Origin: Tritrichomonas musculus | Lineage: Eukaryota; Parabasalia; Tritrichomonadida; Tritrichomonadidae | Assembly (NCBI GenBank): GCA_039105265.1 | Contig: JAPFFF010000003.1 | Location: forward strand, 7,006,001-7,070,000 | DNA length: 64,000 nt | Reading direction: 5' to 3' | In this document: positions 49,834-61,200 of the stretch, piece after piece | Numbering within the stretch: the stretch's first letter is position 1 | Layout of the letters: every line of letters begins with the position of its first letter | Notes under the pieces: generated by a model | The model's database searches: none | The model's input: only the letters and a program-made list of their open reading frames with translations | Told to the model about the DNA's origin: nothing | Translations under genes and position numbers: made by a program

Positions 49834-52503
49834 ATGGAAAAAGTTAAATCAATCGACTTAAATGATTACACTGTGCTTAATAAGATTGGATCTGGATCAT
49901 TTGGTCAGGTTTTTAAAGTTCAAAATAAAAAAACTAAAGAGATCTTTGCTGCTAAGGTAACAGCAACCCCACCAGCTGAACAATTAAAGGATTTTAAAAA
50001 AACTATGGAGCGTGAAATATTGCATATTTTCCAAATTCATCATCCTTCAATTTTAAGATTTATTGGTGTTAGTAAATCAGATTTTTCAGGCGATAATAAT
50101 CCAGTAATTATCACTGAATACTTATCAAATGGATCTTTGAGCGATTTATTATCGTCATCACTTGATGACTGTCATCAAGACCAGTGGAATGATACAATCA
50201 AACTAATTAATATATACGGCATCGCTACATCTATGGCATTTTTGCATGCGCACAACATAATTCATCGCGACTTGAAGCCAGCAAATATTTTACTAAATGA
50301 TTACCTCTTTCCTATTCTTGCCGATTTTGGTTTATCAAAAAATCAAAGTTTGGTTTCGTCTACTATTGAAATAAAAGGCACACCCCTTTATATTCCTCCT
50401 GAAACATGGGAAGAAGAAACATATTCCAAAGAAGGTGATGTTTATGCTTTTGCACTAATTGTATACGAAATTATTACAAATGAAAAGCCATTCAGAAATC
50501 TCTCAACTTTTCAAGTAATGAAAAGAGTTACTAAAGGTGAAAGACCTGATACTTCACTTATTCCAAAACCTTATAAAGATCTTATAGAAGCGTGTTGGTC
50601 TAATGAACCATCAAAAAGACCAACTTTTGACCAAATAGTAGAGGAATTAGGAAATAATCCCCTTTTTATAACCGATCAAGTTGAAAAAGAAGATTATCAA
50701 TCTTACATTGACTATATTAAGAAATCTCCCAAATCATTTGATACAACTGTAAAAATTGATGGATTTGATATTTTTATTAAAAAGAAGGCAAAAGCAATTA
50801 AAAAGGTTTCTTTAAAAAAGCGTACTTTGTATCCAGAAACAAAATTAAAAGTGTTATCTAATGATTGCAAGATAATTGTTAAAAGAGCAGAAGATGATCC
50901 CGATAAACAATATGAACTCGGGCGTTATTTGATTAATGGCGAAAATAACTTTCCAAAAGATATCAATTTAGGAATTAAATATTTACAATCTGCGATTAAT
51001 GCAGGAAATATTGATGCAGCTATATTTTATAACGAAATGCTCATTGCTGGAAAGAAAATTGATTGTGATTTAGAAAAAGCAAAAAGCAATTTGAAAAAAT
51101 ATGACAGCTTAAAGAATAATAAAATTATTTTTTTGCAAGCAATGATTGAAAAGAAACAAGGAAATTTTGCAAAAGCTTTGAAGCTCCTGAAGATATCAAT
51201 CAAAGCTAAAAATGGAGAAGCTATGTTTGAATATGGAAAGTTCTTTTTTTATGGTAATGGAGTTAAACGAGATGAAAAAAAAGCTAATTATTTTTTTAAG
51301 CAAGCAAAAGAAAATGGATGTAATAGATGTATAAAATTTTTAGATAATGTTGATAGAAAAACGTATCAAAAACCAATTTATCAAAAAAATGTTGATATTG
51401 TTTTTTTGATTGATGGAACAAGTTCTAATACTTTCTTTTATGAAGCAATTCGAGACATATTTGATCAAATTGCAAATCGTATCACATCAATATATACAAA
51501 TATTTACTTCAGATTTGGAGTAGTTATTTACAGAGATCTTATTGTTTCCCAAAAGAGTCCAAATTGTATTAAAAGGTATCCTTTCATTTTAGATTTAACA
51601 GATAGTGTTGAAGATATTGAAAAATTTTTCTACAATCACAAACCTAAAGGCTTAGGTATTAATAGAGACAATGACTGGGCTTGTGGCTATCATGCTCTCA
51701 ATACAGAAATTAGTTGGAACAAGAAAGCAAAAAAAATAGTTATTCAGGCTTGCCACCTGCCAGCTCATGGTAAATATTTCACAATGAAGCCATGCTGGAA
51801 ATCTAAGTATATCAAATTACCAACATTCAGCAAAGATTTCGAACATAATCAAAATGTAGAAATTTATCGTGATATTCAACAAAAGCAAACTGGCTGGTTA
51901 TCTCATAATATTTATCTTCTTGCTAAAAAAGGAGTTAACTTTTTCTGCTTAAACGGTAATGAAATTTCATTATACTGTTTCAGAAAAGTTTTGTCAAAAT
52001 TTTTAAAAATAAGAAAGAAAAAGTTTGTAATTAAAGATCTTTTCGGATTTACCTCAGTTCAACAAGATGATACTGTCGATATGAAAGTTCTAATGAAGGA
52101 AATTGAGCAATTCGTTTTAAATTCAATTGATGCAAGCTTAAATGATGAAGAAACTAGTTTCGAGATCGAATGCAAGCAACAATTTGGTAATGATTTGAAT
52201 AACTTTTACAAAGAAAACAAAGGTTTTTACAAGCCTGATGAATTTACTGACACAGATAATGAAGATGATTTTTTGTTGGACCAAGCAGAAATGGACAATG
52301 ACCAGAAAGATGATAATGATAGTGAATGTGGTGACAAAGAGGAGGAAGAAGATGAAAAAGAAGAAGAGGAAGAAGAAATAGATTTTAATAAAGCTAAGTA
52401 TAGTTTTAAAAAGCATACAGGCTTATCATCAGTACAATCCTCACCAAAACTTAAAAGTGACGGAAATCGTAAGAAAAAAAAGCATGATGATAATGATGAT
52501 TAA
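49834..52503 (+). CDS. TKL-type protein kinase with Sel1 repeats and vWA domain, host gene
   Basis: A protein of 889 residues. Kinase domain at about 11-275: glycine loop GSGSFGQV (19-26), K41, catalytic HRDLKPAN (144-151), DFG at 164-166, a GTPLYIPPE activation segment and a CWSNEPSKRPTF end, all typical of TKL kinases. Sel1-like repeats follow at about 365-495 (for example EYGKFFFYGNGVKRDEKKANYFF). A von Willebrand A-type domain starts near 520 with VDIVFLIDGTSSN, a MIDAS-like DxTxS at 527-531. The C-terminus is a long acidic and then basic low-complexity tail. The kinase should be active. The Sel1 and vWA parts suggest scaffold or metal-dependent binding functions. It is a single exon, with start at TTTCAAAATGG. 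Confidence 0.9.
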   Translation: MEKVKSIDLNDYTVLNKIGSGSFGQVFKVQNKKTKEIFAAKVTATPPAEQLKDFKKTMEREILHIFQIHHPSILRFIGVSKSDFSGDNNPVIITEYLSNGSLSDLLSSSLDDCHQDQWNDTIKLINIYGIATSMAFLHAHNIIHRDLKPANILLNDYLFPILADFGLSKNQSLVSSTIEIKGTPLYIPPETWEEETYSKEGDVYAFALIVYEIITNEKPFRNLSTFQVMKRVTKGERPDTSLIPKPYKDLIEACWSNEPSKRPTFDQIVEELGNNPLFITDQVEKEDYQSYIDYIKKSPKSFDTTVKIDGFDIFIKKKAKAIKKVSLKKRTLYPETKLKVLSNDCKIIVKRAEDDPDKQYELGRYLINGENNFPKDINLGIKYLQSAINAGNIDAAIFYNEMLIAGKKIDCDLEKAKSNLKKYDSLKNNKIIFLQAMIEKKQGNFAKALKLLKISIKAKNGEAMFEYGKFFFYGNGVKRDEKKANYFFKQAKENGCNRCIKFLDNVDRKTYQKPIYQKNVDIVFLIDGTSSNTFFYEAIRDIFDQIANRITSIYTNIYFRFGVVIYRDLIVSQKSPNCIKRYPFILDLTDSVEDIEKFFYNHKPKGLGINRDNDWACGYHALNTEISWNKKAKKIVIQACHLPAHGKYFTMKPCWKSKYIKLPTFSKDFEHNQNVEIYRDIQQKQTGWLSHNIYLLAKKGVNFFCLNGNEISLYCFRKVLSKFLKIRKKKFVIKDLFGFTSVQQDDTVDMKVLMKEIEQFVLNSIDASLNDEETSFEIECKQQFGNDLNNFYKENKGFYKPDEFTDTDNEDDFLLDQAEMDNDQKDDNDSECGDKEEEEDEKEEEEEEIDFNKAKYSFKKHTGLSSVQSSPKLKSDGNRKKKKHDDNDD

Positions 52504-53624
52504 CATATTACGAATATAGAATATTCAAAATTACAATGGATCTATATGCTATTGTATCATATATTTCTCATAAACTATGTTTTTATTTGTATTAATAAAT
52601 ATATCTATCATTAAATTGAGAAATTGAATCACCTCAATTTTTTTTGAACTTTAACGTACTCAAAACACAATTTTTTGGTTTCATGTATTATCTATATTCA
52701 ATCATTTATCAAATTACTTGCATAAAAGCAAATTTGGTGCCTGATGATTTATTTAATTTAACAAAGGTAGAGCTTGATCTTTTTTATACGCGCAGAGCAA
52801 ACATCCAATAACAGCACTCATTAATAAATTGAAGCAAAGTAATCATTAAAAGTTTAAAAAAGAATCAATTAAATAATATAACTCTATTTGAACAAATTAA
52901 GACCTTATGACCATAAAAAACATACAAGCAAATGAACTAGGGATTGGAAACCGGCGCCCAAAACGTGCACTGACAATGCCAGATTTTTCATATCACAGGG
53001 CAAGCTTGTGCACAAGCATCTTTTTTACGTTGCAGGTAAATGCCCACATGATGGTCAAATTGCTTGCCCATACTTCATTTCCTATACATTAATTTTTTAA
53101 AAAATAGTTAAAGCTGCTTGTTCGATTTTGATTAAATCTTTTTTTTTTTTTTTTTTGTTACTTTACAGAAACATTTCAGTCATGCCAAATACAATAATTT
53201 ATTTTTTAAATTTATATATCAATTAAATCATGCATATATTCATTTTTTTTAATTTGTTTAATTTGTCGTGTTTCAATATTTTTGCGTTTTTGTTATAAAC
53301 AGATTTGAATACTATTCAAATACTCTCAAAAATTTGGGTAGACTTTTTTTTGAACAATCACTCAAAATTGTATGAACACAAAAACGAGAAAAAAAAATTG
53401 TTCGAGACTTAAGTCAATAAGTATTCTGCGTTCAAATGCGTTTAAGATATAATATTACTTTATTAATTGTTTCAAAATTAAAAATAATTTTTTTATTATT
53501 ATTTCCCTTTTTTAACATAAGATATTAATATTTATTTGTTAATGATGCATTCAAAAAGTGGATTTTGATGATTAGGAAAATAGAGTATTTTAATCTTATT
53601 AATTGTTTAAATTGCATCTATTCT
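52504..53624. other. Spacer with a GC-richer patch between kinase and Pmp-like gene
   Basis: No protein gene is supported. Positions about 52930-53065 are clearly less AT-rich than the surroundings and contain the 14-bp palindrome GCTTGTGCACAAGC. A T-tract follows near 53141-53157. The patch could be a non-coding RNA or a promoter region, but no known RNA family was recognised. Confidence 0.4.
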
Positions 53625-55313
53625 TTAACTTGGTGGTATTTCAAAACTATCTTCATTACCTGTTTGAATAGTATCGCTTAAGCCAAGAGTTTCATTCATA
53701 TTATTCTTTTTACCTTTCTTTTTACTCTTTTTGTTTCCATTATCATCAAGATTTTCCAAAGGTGTTCCAGCATCTTCGTTGGGATCAATATCGAATCCTC
53801 TTTTATCGAATTTGTCTTCTTCGTTAATATCACCAACCATCTTGTACTTCTTATTTTTACCATTTCTAACACATAACAAAAAGATGAAAACAATGAATGA
53901 TATGATACCAAAAATAGTAGCCAAAACACCAGCAGTAATGGGACTATCTTGATTCAAATCAAAGTAAGAGGCTGAATCTTGAACAAATGGATTGGAAAAA
54001 GAATCAGAAGGTGAAAAATGAGATGTTTGAATATAACCAAAAGGAGAATAAATATCGGAGCTTAGATCTGGGAGGTCAATTGTGTTATCTTCTAATATAT
54101 TATTTTCTGGAATAACGTTAATTATTTCCTGAATATCTGAAGTTGCATTAATCTCGTAAGAATATGAACGGAATCTAGAGTTTTTAATAATAATATGGAT
54201 CATAGTTTTCATACTTTCAGTTTCATTAGATGCTCGCCCAATTCCTAAAAACGGATCTTCACTATTACAAACAATACTATCAATTACAAATGTCGTTGCA
54301 TTTATATTTTGAAGTTCAAAACCAAACATAGGACGCTCTAAGTCATCATAAGCTGAATTATTAATAAAGTTTGAAAATGTCAGATCAAGATTTTGTTGAG
54401 TCGCAGAGTTGAGTAAAACTGAAAAAGCTCCATATTCTGTATACTCGCAATCAAATATATTAATATATGAAAAATTATTCTCAGAATCTATTTGACTGAG
54501 AATAGCACAAATATCACCAAAACGTTGTGATTGGCCACCCATTTCATTATCTGTAAAGTTGAGATTAGTAGCTTTGACTTTTGTTGAAATAAAAGTAACA
54601 ACGCCAAGCTGTCTATCATTAAATTCATCACCAGTTAAACGCACTTTCGTAAAAAGACAGTTGTCTGCAATTGACATATCAATAAAAGAATTTGTCATTT
54701 GATTAGATTCAACATAAACTCTACCAAATGACACAGCCCCTCCTGAAAGGAATATACTTCCAAAATCAATATGGGTTTGCGTGATAGACTTAAATATGCT
54801 ATTTTTGAGACATCCTTCTACGTTGGGTACTTCATCACGATCAAAAACGATTGCAGAACCTGATCTATATGACTGAATTGCGAAGAAGAAACAACTTTCA
54901 ACAGTTAAGCTTTTAGTTGAATAGATACATAAACCAATATCTGGCAAAAGCTGCTCCTGGTTGTTGTCAATAATTGACATAAATTTACAATTTTTAATTG
55001 AAGTGTAGTTTGTTTTATAGAATTTGTTATCATCTTTTGGAATTGTATTTCCATAAAACGATTGATTTTTAATGGAGGTTGGGGGTGCAAACGCAAGAAT
55101 TGGCTTGAATATAATGAAATGATCGAATATCGAATTTTCTACAATTGATGAAGAATATAAACCTTTACTAGATAAAAAAGATGAGAAAAAGAATTTTGCA
55201 TGAATATTTTTAAATACATTGGAATTTGGATTTGTTGAAGATTGGATATGCAAAAACGGCGAGTATTGAAAAGAGCCTAGAATCGAGAGAGATAAAAGAG
55301 TTAGATTATACAT
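53625..55313 (-). CDS. Pmp/beta-helix-like single-pass surface protein, host gene
   Basis: A protein of 562 residues. Residues 1-17 (MYNLTLLSLSILGSFQY) look like a signal peptide. The ectodomain to about 460 has repeated short strand phrases of the right-handed beta-helix or polymorphic-membrane-protein type (IKNCKFMSI, VESCFFFAI, LKNSIFKSI, NFINNSAYDD, FTDNEMGG). One transmembrane helix follows at about 468-490 (GVLATIFGIISFIVFIFLLCV), then a cytoplasmic tail of about 70 residues, rich in Lys and Asp/Glu. Proteins of this type are abundant on trichomonad surfaces and are thought to mediate adhesion. It is a single exon, with an initiator-like TCATA 7 nt before the start codon. Confidence 0.82.
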   Translation of the reverse strand: MYNLTLLSLSILGSFQYSPFLHIQSSTNPNSNVFKNIHAKFFFSSFLSSKGLYSSSIVENSIFDHFIIFKPILAFAPPTSIKNQSFYGNTIPKDDNKFYKTNYTSIKNCKFMSIIDNNQEQLLPDIGLCIYSTKSLTVESCFFFAIQSYRSGSAIVFDRDEVPNVEGCLKNSIFKSITQTHIDFGSIFLSGGAVSFGRVYVESNQMTNSFIDMSIADNCLFTKVRLTGDEFNDRQLGVVTFISTKVKATNLNFTDNEMGGQSQRFGDICAILSQIDSENNFSYINIFDCEYTEYGAFSVLLNSATQQNLDLTFSNFINNSAYDDLERPMFGFELQNINATTFVIDSIVCNSEDPFLGIGRASNETESMKTMIHIIIKNSRFRSYSYEINATSDIQEIINVIPENNILEDNTIDLPDLSSDIYSPFGYIQTSHFSPSDSFSNPFVQDSASYFDLNQDSPITAGVLATIFGIISFIVFIFLLCVRNGKNKKYKMVGDINEEDKFDKRGFDIDPNEDAGTPLENLDDNGNKKSKKKGKKNNMNETLGLSDTIQTGNEDSFEIPPS

Positions 55314-55319
55314 TTCATA

Positions 55320-55324
55320 TATGA
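55320..55324 (-). promoter_or_regulatory. Initiator (TCATA) of the Pmp-like gene
   Basis: Minus-strand TCATA fits the trichomonad initiator TCA-Py-(T/A) and lies 7 nt upstream of the ATG at 55313, the usual spacing for these very short leaders. Confidence 0.5.
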
Positions 55325-57450
55325 AAAATAAGATAAATCCAATTGAAAAAGTTATTATTACTGATTATCCAGAAATAATTTTCACTTTTTTTTTCAATTT
55401 TTTTAGAGGTGAGAGGAGTAGGACTTTTTTTAGAAATCTATTTTATATAGATAACATTATTTTTAGTATTATTCTAAATATTATTTATTATATGTTTATT
55501 AGATATTATTCGATAATGGATGGTATATATTTATTTTATTTTTTAAATAAAAATTGAATTTTTTGAATAGAATAAATTTTACGATAAGTTTTTTTTTTAA
55601 CAATTTTGAAAATTTATATAAATATGAAATTTTTATAATATAAATTTTTATTTTGTATTATTTTTCGTATTATATCTTTTATATATATTATTTATATGGA
55701 ATAATAAGTTTATTTGCAAATATATAGATTTTTAAAGAGGATAAGATCATTGAATTATACTCCATATAATCATTCAATTATTAAAATCAATATATATATA
55801 TAAATTTAATATATTATTTTATTATAATATGACAAAATTTATAATTCCATTTAACATACTATATATAATGCTATATAATAAATATATTTTACATTTGAAT
55901 ATAGATAATCATAAATTAATCTAGTGTAAAATTGATAGAATAATAAAATAAAAAAAAGGTTTAATAGAATTTTTCAATGCGAAATTTGAATAGTCAAATT
56001 CTATAGTTTATATTAAGCCAAAATACGGTTTTTCAGAAAATAAAATAAATATATGAAAAAGCATTCACTTTTTACTAATTTATATGTTCAAAGTAAAATA
56101 TAAACCAATAAAAAAGCCAATTATTTCGTTTTAAAAAGTTATCTATAATAACAAAATATATTCAATTCAATATTTTACAAATAAGATATCTTGTTTATTA
56201 TTTAATATTTTAATTATAAAATATTTGATATATATAGGAACATGTTTTATATAATATGTATAATAACTATATTTTTAAAAAATATATCTTTTTTTCAAAA
56301 ATGCTTGTTTTAATAAAATTATAAAATGAAAATAGAAAAATAGAGTCTTTATTCGAGCCATTTTCAAATTAAATTAATTTAAAATATTTAAATATATATA
56401 TAACTTTTACTATTAATATTTACATTATTAAATAACAATTTTTATATTAAGAAATGCAAAAAATAGAATGAAAACCAATTTTATCTCATTATAGAAATGT
56501 AATATGAAACTAATCAAATATCCTAAATATTATATAATATCTTCTTATATAGATATATGATTTATTTTATTTTAAACAAATCAAAAGCATATCAAATGAT
56601 GGATTTATTTAAAAAAACACTCTTATGAAAAATTGATTTTAATTCATTGAATAGCACATTTTATTAAACATATTTAATATAATAATAAATAATAAACTGT
56701 ATAATATAAATAAAATAAAAAATAAATACAAAATAATAATTATATACTAAGATATATACAAAAAATATTAACTGCAAAAAAACGCAAAAAGTCTTTGTAC
56801 CTTTATTTTTTTATAGGTGACGTAACTAAAAAAAAAATATTTTAAATATATATTTTTATACTGAAATATTCAAAGTATATATGAGCTATTTTTTAATTAT
56901 TTCTTTTTCTAGATTTTTTCTATGCAAAAATATGGACATAATATTTTTTTTTTTTTTTTTAAAAATTGATTGAAACCATTGAAAATTTTTTCAGATTTCT
57001 TATAAACTTATAAATAAAAATATTTTGAAAAAATATATGCTTTTTAAACGTATTATTTCATTTATAAATATTAAAATTAAATATCTAAAGTAAAATAAAT
57101 GAAAATAGTAAAAAGCAGCCAAAAATTAGTTATCATTATAAATATTAAAAAATGACTTATTTTTATCAGAATATCTTTTTTGCAAATTAAATTTATGAAT
57201 GAAAAAAAATTTTAATAGCATAAATTGAATATTTTAAATGATAACACTATAATTTGTACAAACATATATTAAAACAAATTGAAACAGTTCATTTGTTCCA
57301 TCTAATACAAATTTGCATATAAAATGATGGCATCCAATTAATTATCACCTGTAAATCATTATACAAATTAATATAATTAATTTAAAATATCTTAAAATTC
57401 TATTTGCTTTATATAATTTGCTAGTAATTCTTAAGTAGTGTATATGAGAT
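55325..57450. other. Extremely AT-rich spacer
   Basis: No gene is seen. Open frames here are short and made of Ile, Phe, Asn and Lys, as random AT-rich DNA would give. It includes a T-tract at about 56946-56960 and no clear repeat structure. Confidence 0.65.
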
Positions 57451-57732
57451 AAGCAGTGGGGGGTTAATAATTGTTCACGTCACATTACACAGTTATTCTA
57501 TATATAATGATTTCACCAATCCGCAACTCACTGCTTTTTAGAATCTATGATATCATTATTTTAATTCACGCCTTATCTACATATTAATTTTAAATCAATA
57601 AATTTTGTTATATGTGATAATATTATTACAAATTTTTTTAAAATTTAATTTCACCACTGATTCATCACCACTTCATAAATGATTTTAATAAATTTTATCC
57701 TCAAATCTCAAAAGTCAAAAAGGCATTTGACC

Positions 57733-57747
57733 AGCCGCAAAGCGGCT
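57733..57747. other. Perfect GC hairpin near the left end of Maverick D
   Basis: AGCCGC-AAA-GCGGCT forms a 6-bp GC-rich stem with an AAA loop in otherwise AT-rich DNA, just before the iteron-like array. Confidence 0.6.
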
Positions 57748-57796
57748 TGAAAACATAAATTTTATAACATAAATGTGAAAATTAAAAAAAATTCGT

Positions 57797-58082
57797 TATT
57801 TCCGAAATGTCTGATAATTTGAATGTTTCTCAATTTAAAATTCGTTATTTCCGAAATGTCTGATAATTTGAATGCTCACATAAATCGAAAAAATTTTACA
57901 AATACGTTTTTCCGAAATGTCTGATAATTTGAATTAAATGTCTGATAAATTGAATACTCACTCAAAATTTATAAAATTTTATAAAATACGTTATTTCCGA
58001 AATGTCTGATAATTTGAATACTCACACAAATTATAAAATTTTACAAAAACGTTATTTCCGAAATGTCTGATAATTTGAATAC
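57797..58082. repeat. Iteron-like direct repeats upstream of the Maverick D polymerase
   Basis: Five copies of a conserved phrase CGTTATTTCCGAAATGTCTG followed by ATAATTTGAAT start at about 57797, 57841, 57904, 57989 and 58050. The spacers vary from 12 to about 55 bp and share ACTCACACAAATTATAAAATTT-like text. One copy has a shortened first part and is followed by a partial extra copy. The array lies 170 bp before the PolB start and probably inside the terminal repeat, so a role in replication or as a polymerase or terminal-protein binding site is plausible. Confidence 0.8.
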
Positions 58083-58253
58083 TTCGCCAAGGGCTCAAAC
58101 TTTTTCAAAGTTTCACATAAATCGAAAAAAATTTTATAAATAAACGTTCACCACAAATTATAAAATTATTTTATCATTTATTTTTATATCACTTGTCTTA
58201 AAAAAAATAAATCAAATTAATTTTTATTTTTTTAAATTTTTATTTCCACCTAA

Positions 58254-61200
58254 ATGAAATTAGATAAAACACCAATAGAAAAATTAATTGAACTTGATAA
58301 TTTAGTTCATAATGATAATACAACCATTGATGAATGGAAAAATGAATTTAATAATGAAAAAGATTTACGTGAAAATTTAATTGACTCAATAGTACAAGAT
58401 ATTTTAGATAGAGGATATGATGGAGAAAATGATTATAATTCAATGTATTGGTTCGCTAAAGGATTAAATATTCCATCACCAAAACCTCCACACAAATACA
58501 TCGATTCAGATGAATATTTCTATAATAATTTGCATAAACTTAAAATTAAAAATTCAATTGATGAATTACATAAGCAACAAACACAAACCAAATTTGTTTC
58601 TCAAATCAATAATGAAAAATCTGTCATTCATACCCAAAAAGCAAATTATAAACGTATGCTTGATGAACTTTTAAAAAATAAACCATTACTTAAACCACTT
58701 CCTCCAAAAGAAATGAAACCATTAAAACCATATGCTCAAAAGTTATTTGAAGCCCAGAATGAAGAATTAATTAATTTCTTCAAAGACTTTGGTCATGATT
58801 TTCAAAGTAAAGATATTGACTACTTAGTTGTCAATGTTCCACATGAATATGAACTTGCTTTAAATTTACTTGAACAACATAGAAAAGCATTAAAGGATCA
58901 AGAAGTTGTTACCAAAAACCAAAATAAAGATCCAATAGTTGTTTATTACCTGAATTCATTTTCAACCATTGATGAGATATTTAATTACCTTGAAGATGTA
59001 GTCTTTAAATCAGAACGGAAACCTTTCAAGTTAACTTTTGAATTATCTGGTATCTTTGAAATACCCATAAAACAACATGACGAAATAATCCGTTATGATT
59101 ACGAAAAACGAGTAATTAATGCAGTCAATTATAAATATTCATCAAATATTCCTATAACTGTTCAAACAAATTCCGATCTTGAAAAAATCAAATTTTATAT
59201 TGAGTCCGTTCTTCATAACTATGAAGTTTCTGAGTCAGCAGTTAAACTTACTTTTGTTTCATCAGTTGCATTTACTATTTCGCGATTAGTTAAAATTACT
59301 GGTAAATTACAGCTTCCTGAAGAACTTGTCAAATCAAAACTTATCATTACTGATAATGAAGATGATAAAATGTGTTGGTATCGTTTTTTAGCTGTTTGTG
59401 TTAATCCAAAATTATTAAATTATAAAAGTTATAAATTAAATGACCGAACAAATCATGCACGGCGTCTTTTATGTGAAGAACATGGATTTCCATATAAAAC
59501 TAAAATCACAAATGAAGCTCTTAATTTCTTGAATAATTATGATGGTACAACAATGGAAGAAATGAAACTTTCAGCACAAAAGCATAAAATCAATGTTAAT
59601 ATTTATGAATATTTTGGTACAGGTTTATACGACATATCTGAACAATGGTTTTTTGATAAATCATACACAACATTTAATGCCTTACTTTATTCGAAAGGTC
59701 AAATACTTCATATTATGTATATCAAAGATGCTGAAAAATTAACTGGATTGTTAGTTTGTCCTAAATGTAAATCATATGTTGTTAGAGGAATTAATAATCA
59801 TAAACGATTTGAACAACATGTTAATAAATGTGATGGTAAATTTAAGAAAAACTTCATTGTTGAAAAACAATCTTTACCATATTGTCCTCATATTCTATCC
59901 AACTCTGTTTATGAATATTGTCTAGCTCATAACCTTCAATTCAAACCTCAAGAATATTATATGACATATGATTTTGAAACAATGGAACAATCAATAAATG
60001 AATCATTAACTAAATCAACAACGATTAATTCACGATTAGTTCCTTTATCTGTCAGTTGTTGCATTAAATTTTCATCAGGAACTTTAACGAAACATTTTGA
60101 CGCGCGTGATAAAAATTTCATTATTCATTGGATTGAATTCATGTTTAATCAAGCTCATTTAATCATTAATGATAAATTGAATTTTTATAAACAAATGCTC
60201 AATATTGAAGATCCTAAAACAATTGTTCATGATCTCGAAACAGTCACTGTATTTGGTTTTAATTCTTCACGTTTTGATTCAAATTTATTTAAACAATATT
60301 TTAATTATAAAGGTGAAAATTGCTCCTGGTCGGTTGATAATAACTCATTAATTGGTTCATCTACTGCTCTTAAACAATTTATCCTTAAATCTGATAAAAT
60401 TTCTTTACGTTTCATTGATGCTCAAGCATTTATTGCTGGTGGTACATTAAAACAATTTGGTATTGATTTTGGCGGTGAATCCAATTCATCAAAAGGAGTT
60501 TTTCCATATGAAGCATTCAATACTGAAAACTTTAATGTTGTACTTTCACAATCTCAACCATTCGAATATAAAGACTTTTATTCATATCTTGGTCAACGTT
60601 TCCTCATTACTGAAGAAGAATATAACCTATATCTTGAAGATTCAAAACGTTTTAATACACGTTGGGATTATTTACTTTCATATAATGATAATGACGTTGA
60701 AATGATGATTAAACCAATTGATAACCTCATTAATTTAAACGCTCAATATAACGTTGATTTAATCTCAAATCTTTCATTATCTAAAAATTCAGTTTGTATT
60801 AAATACGCACTAGCTTATAAAGATTTTGATCCATCAATTGACTATAACATAATCAATACATCAAATACTTTCATTCCTAGTCTAAATTGGTGGAGTTATA
60901 AATGTGATTCATATTATTATCAAGATGAACGATTCAATAAATTAAATCCAAACAAACCTCAACGTAATTTAAATAAAGTAGTTTCAGAAGATGATTTTGA
61001 TGAATTCATGAAATTATATAATAATCCTTCAACTGGTAAATGTCATCTCTGTGGTGAACATTTCACAAATCATAATAAACCAACACTTGATAGAATCAAT
61101 AATGATATAGGTCATGAATTAAATAATTGTTTATTAGCTTGCGCATCATGCAATCAATTAAGAAATCGTTCAGATGATAAAGTGACTCGTTTAAGAATTC

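Noticed and set aside
52907-53092. 61-residue open frame in the GC-richer patch
   Set aside because: Short, no recognisable domain, and the patch contains a palindrome; a non-coding origin is as likely.
55321-55557. 78-residue open frame divergent from the Pmp-like gene
   Set aside because: Ile/Phe/Asn-rich AT-driven sequence overlapping the promoter of the real gene.
57797-58082. CRISPR-like array
   Set aside because: Spacers are themselves similar and unequal in length, no cas genes, and the setting is a eukaryotic mobile element; iteron-like repeats fit better.
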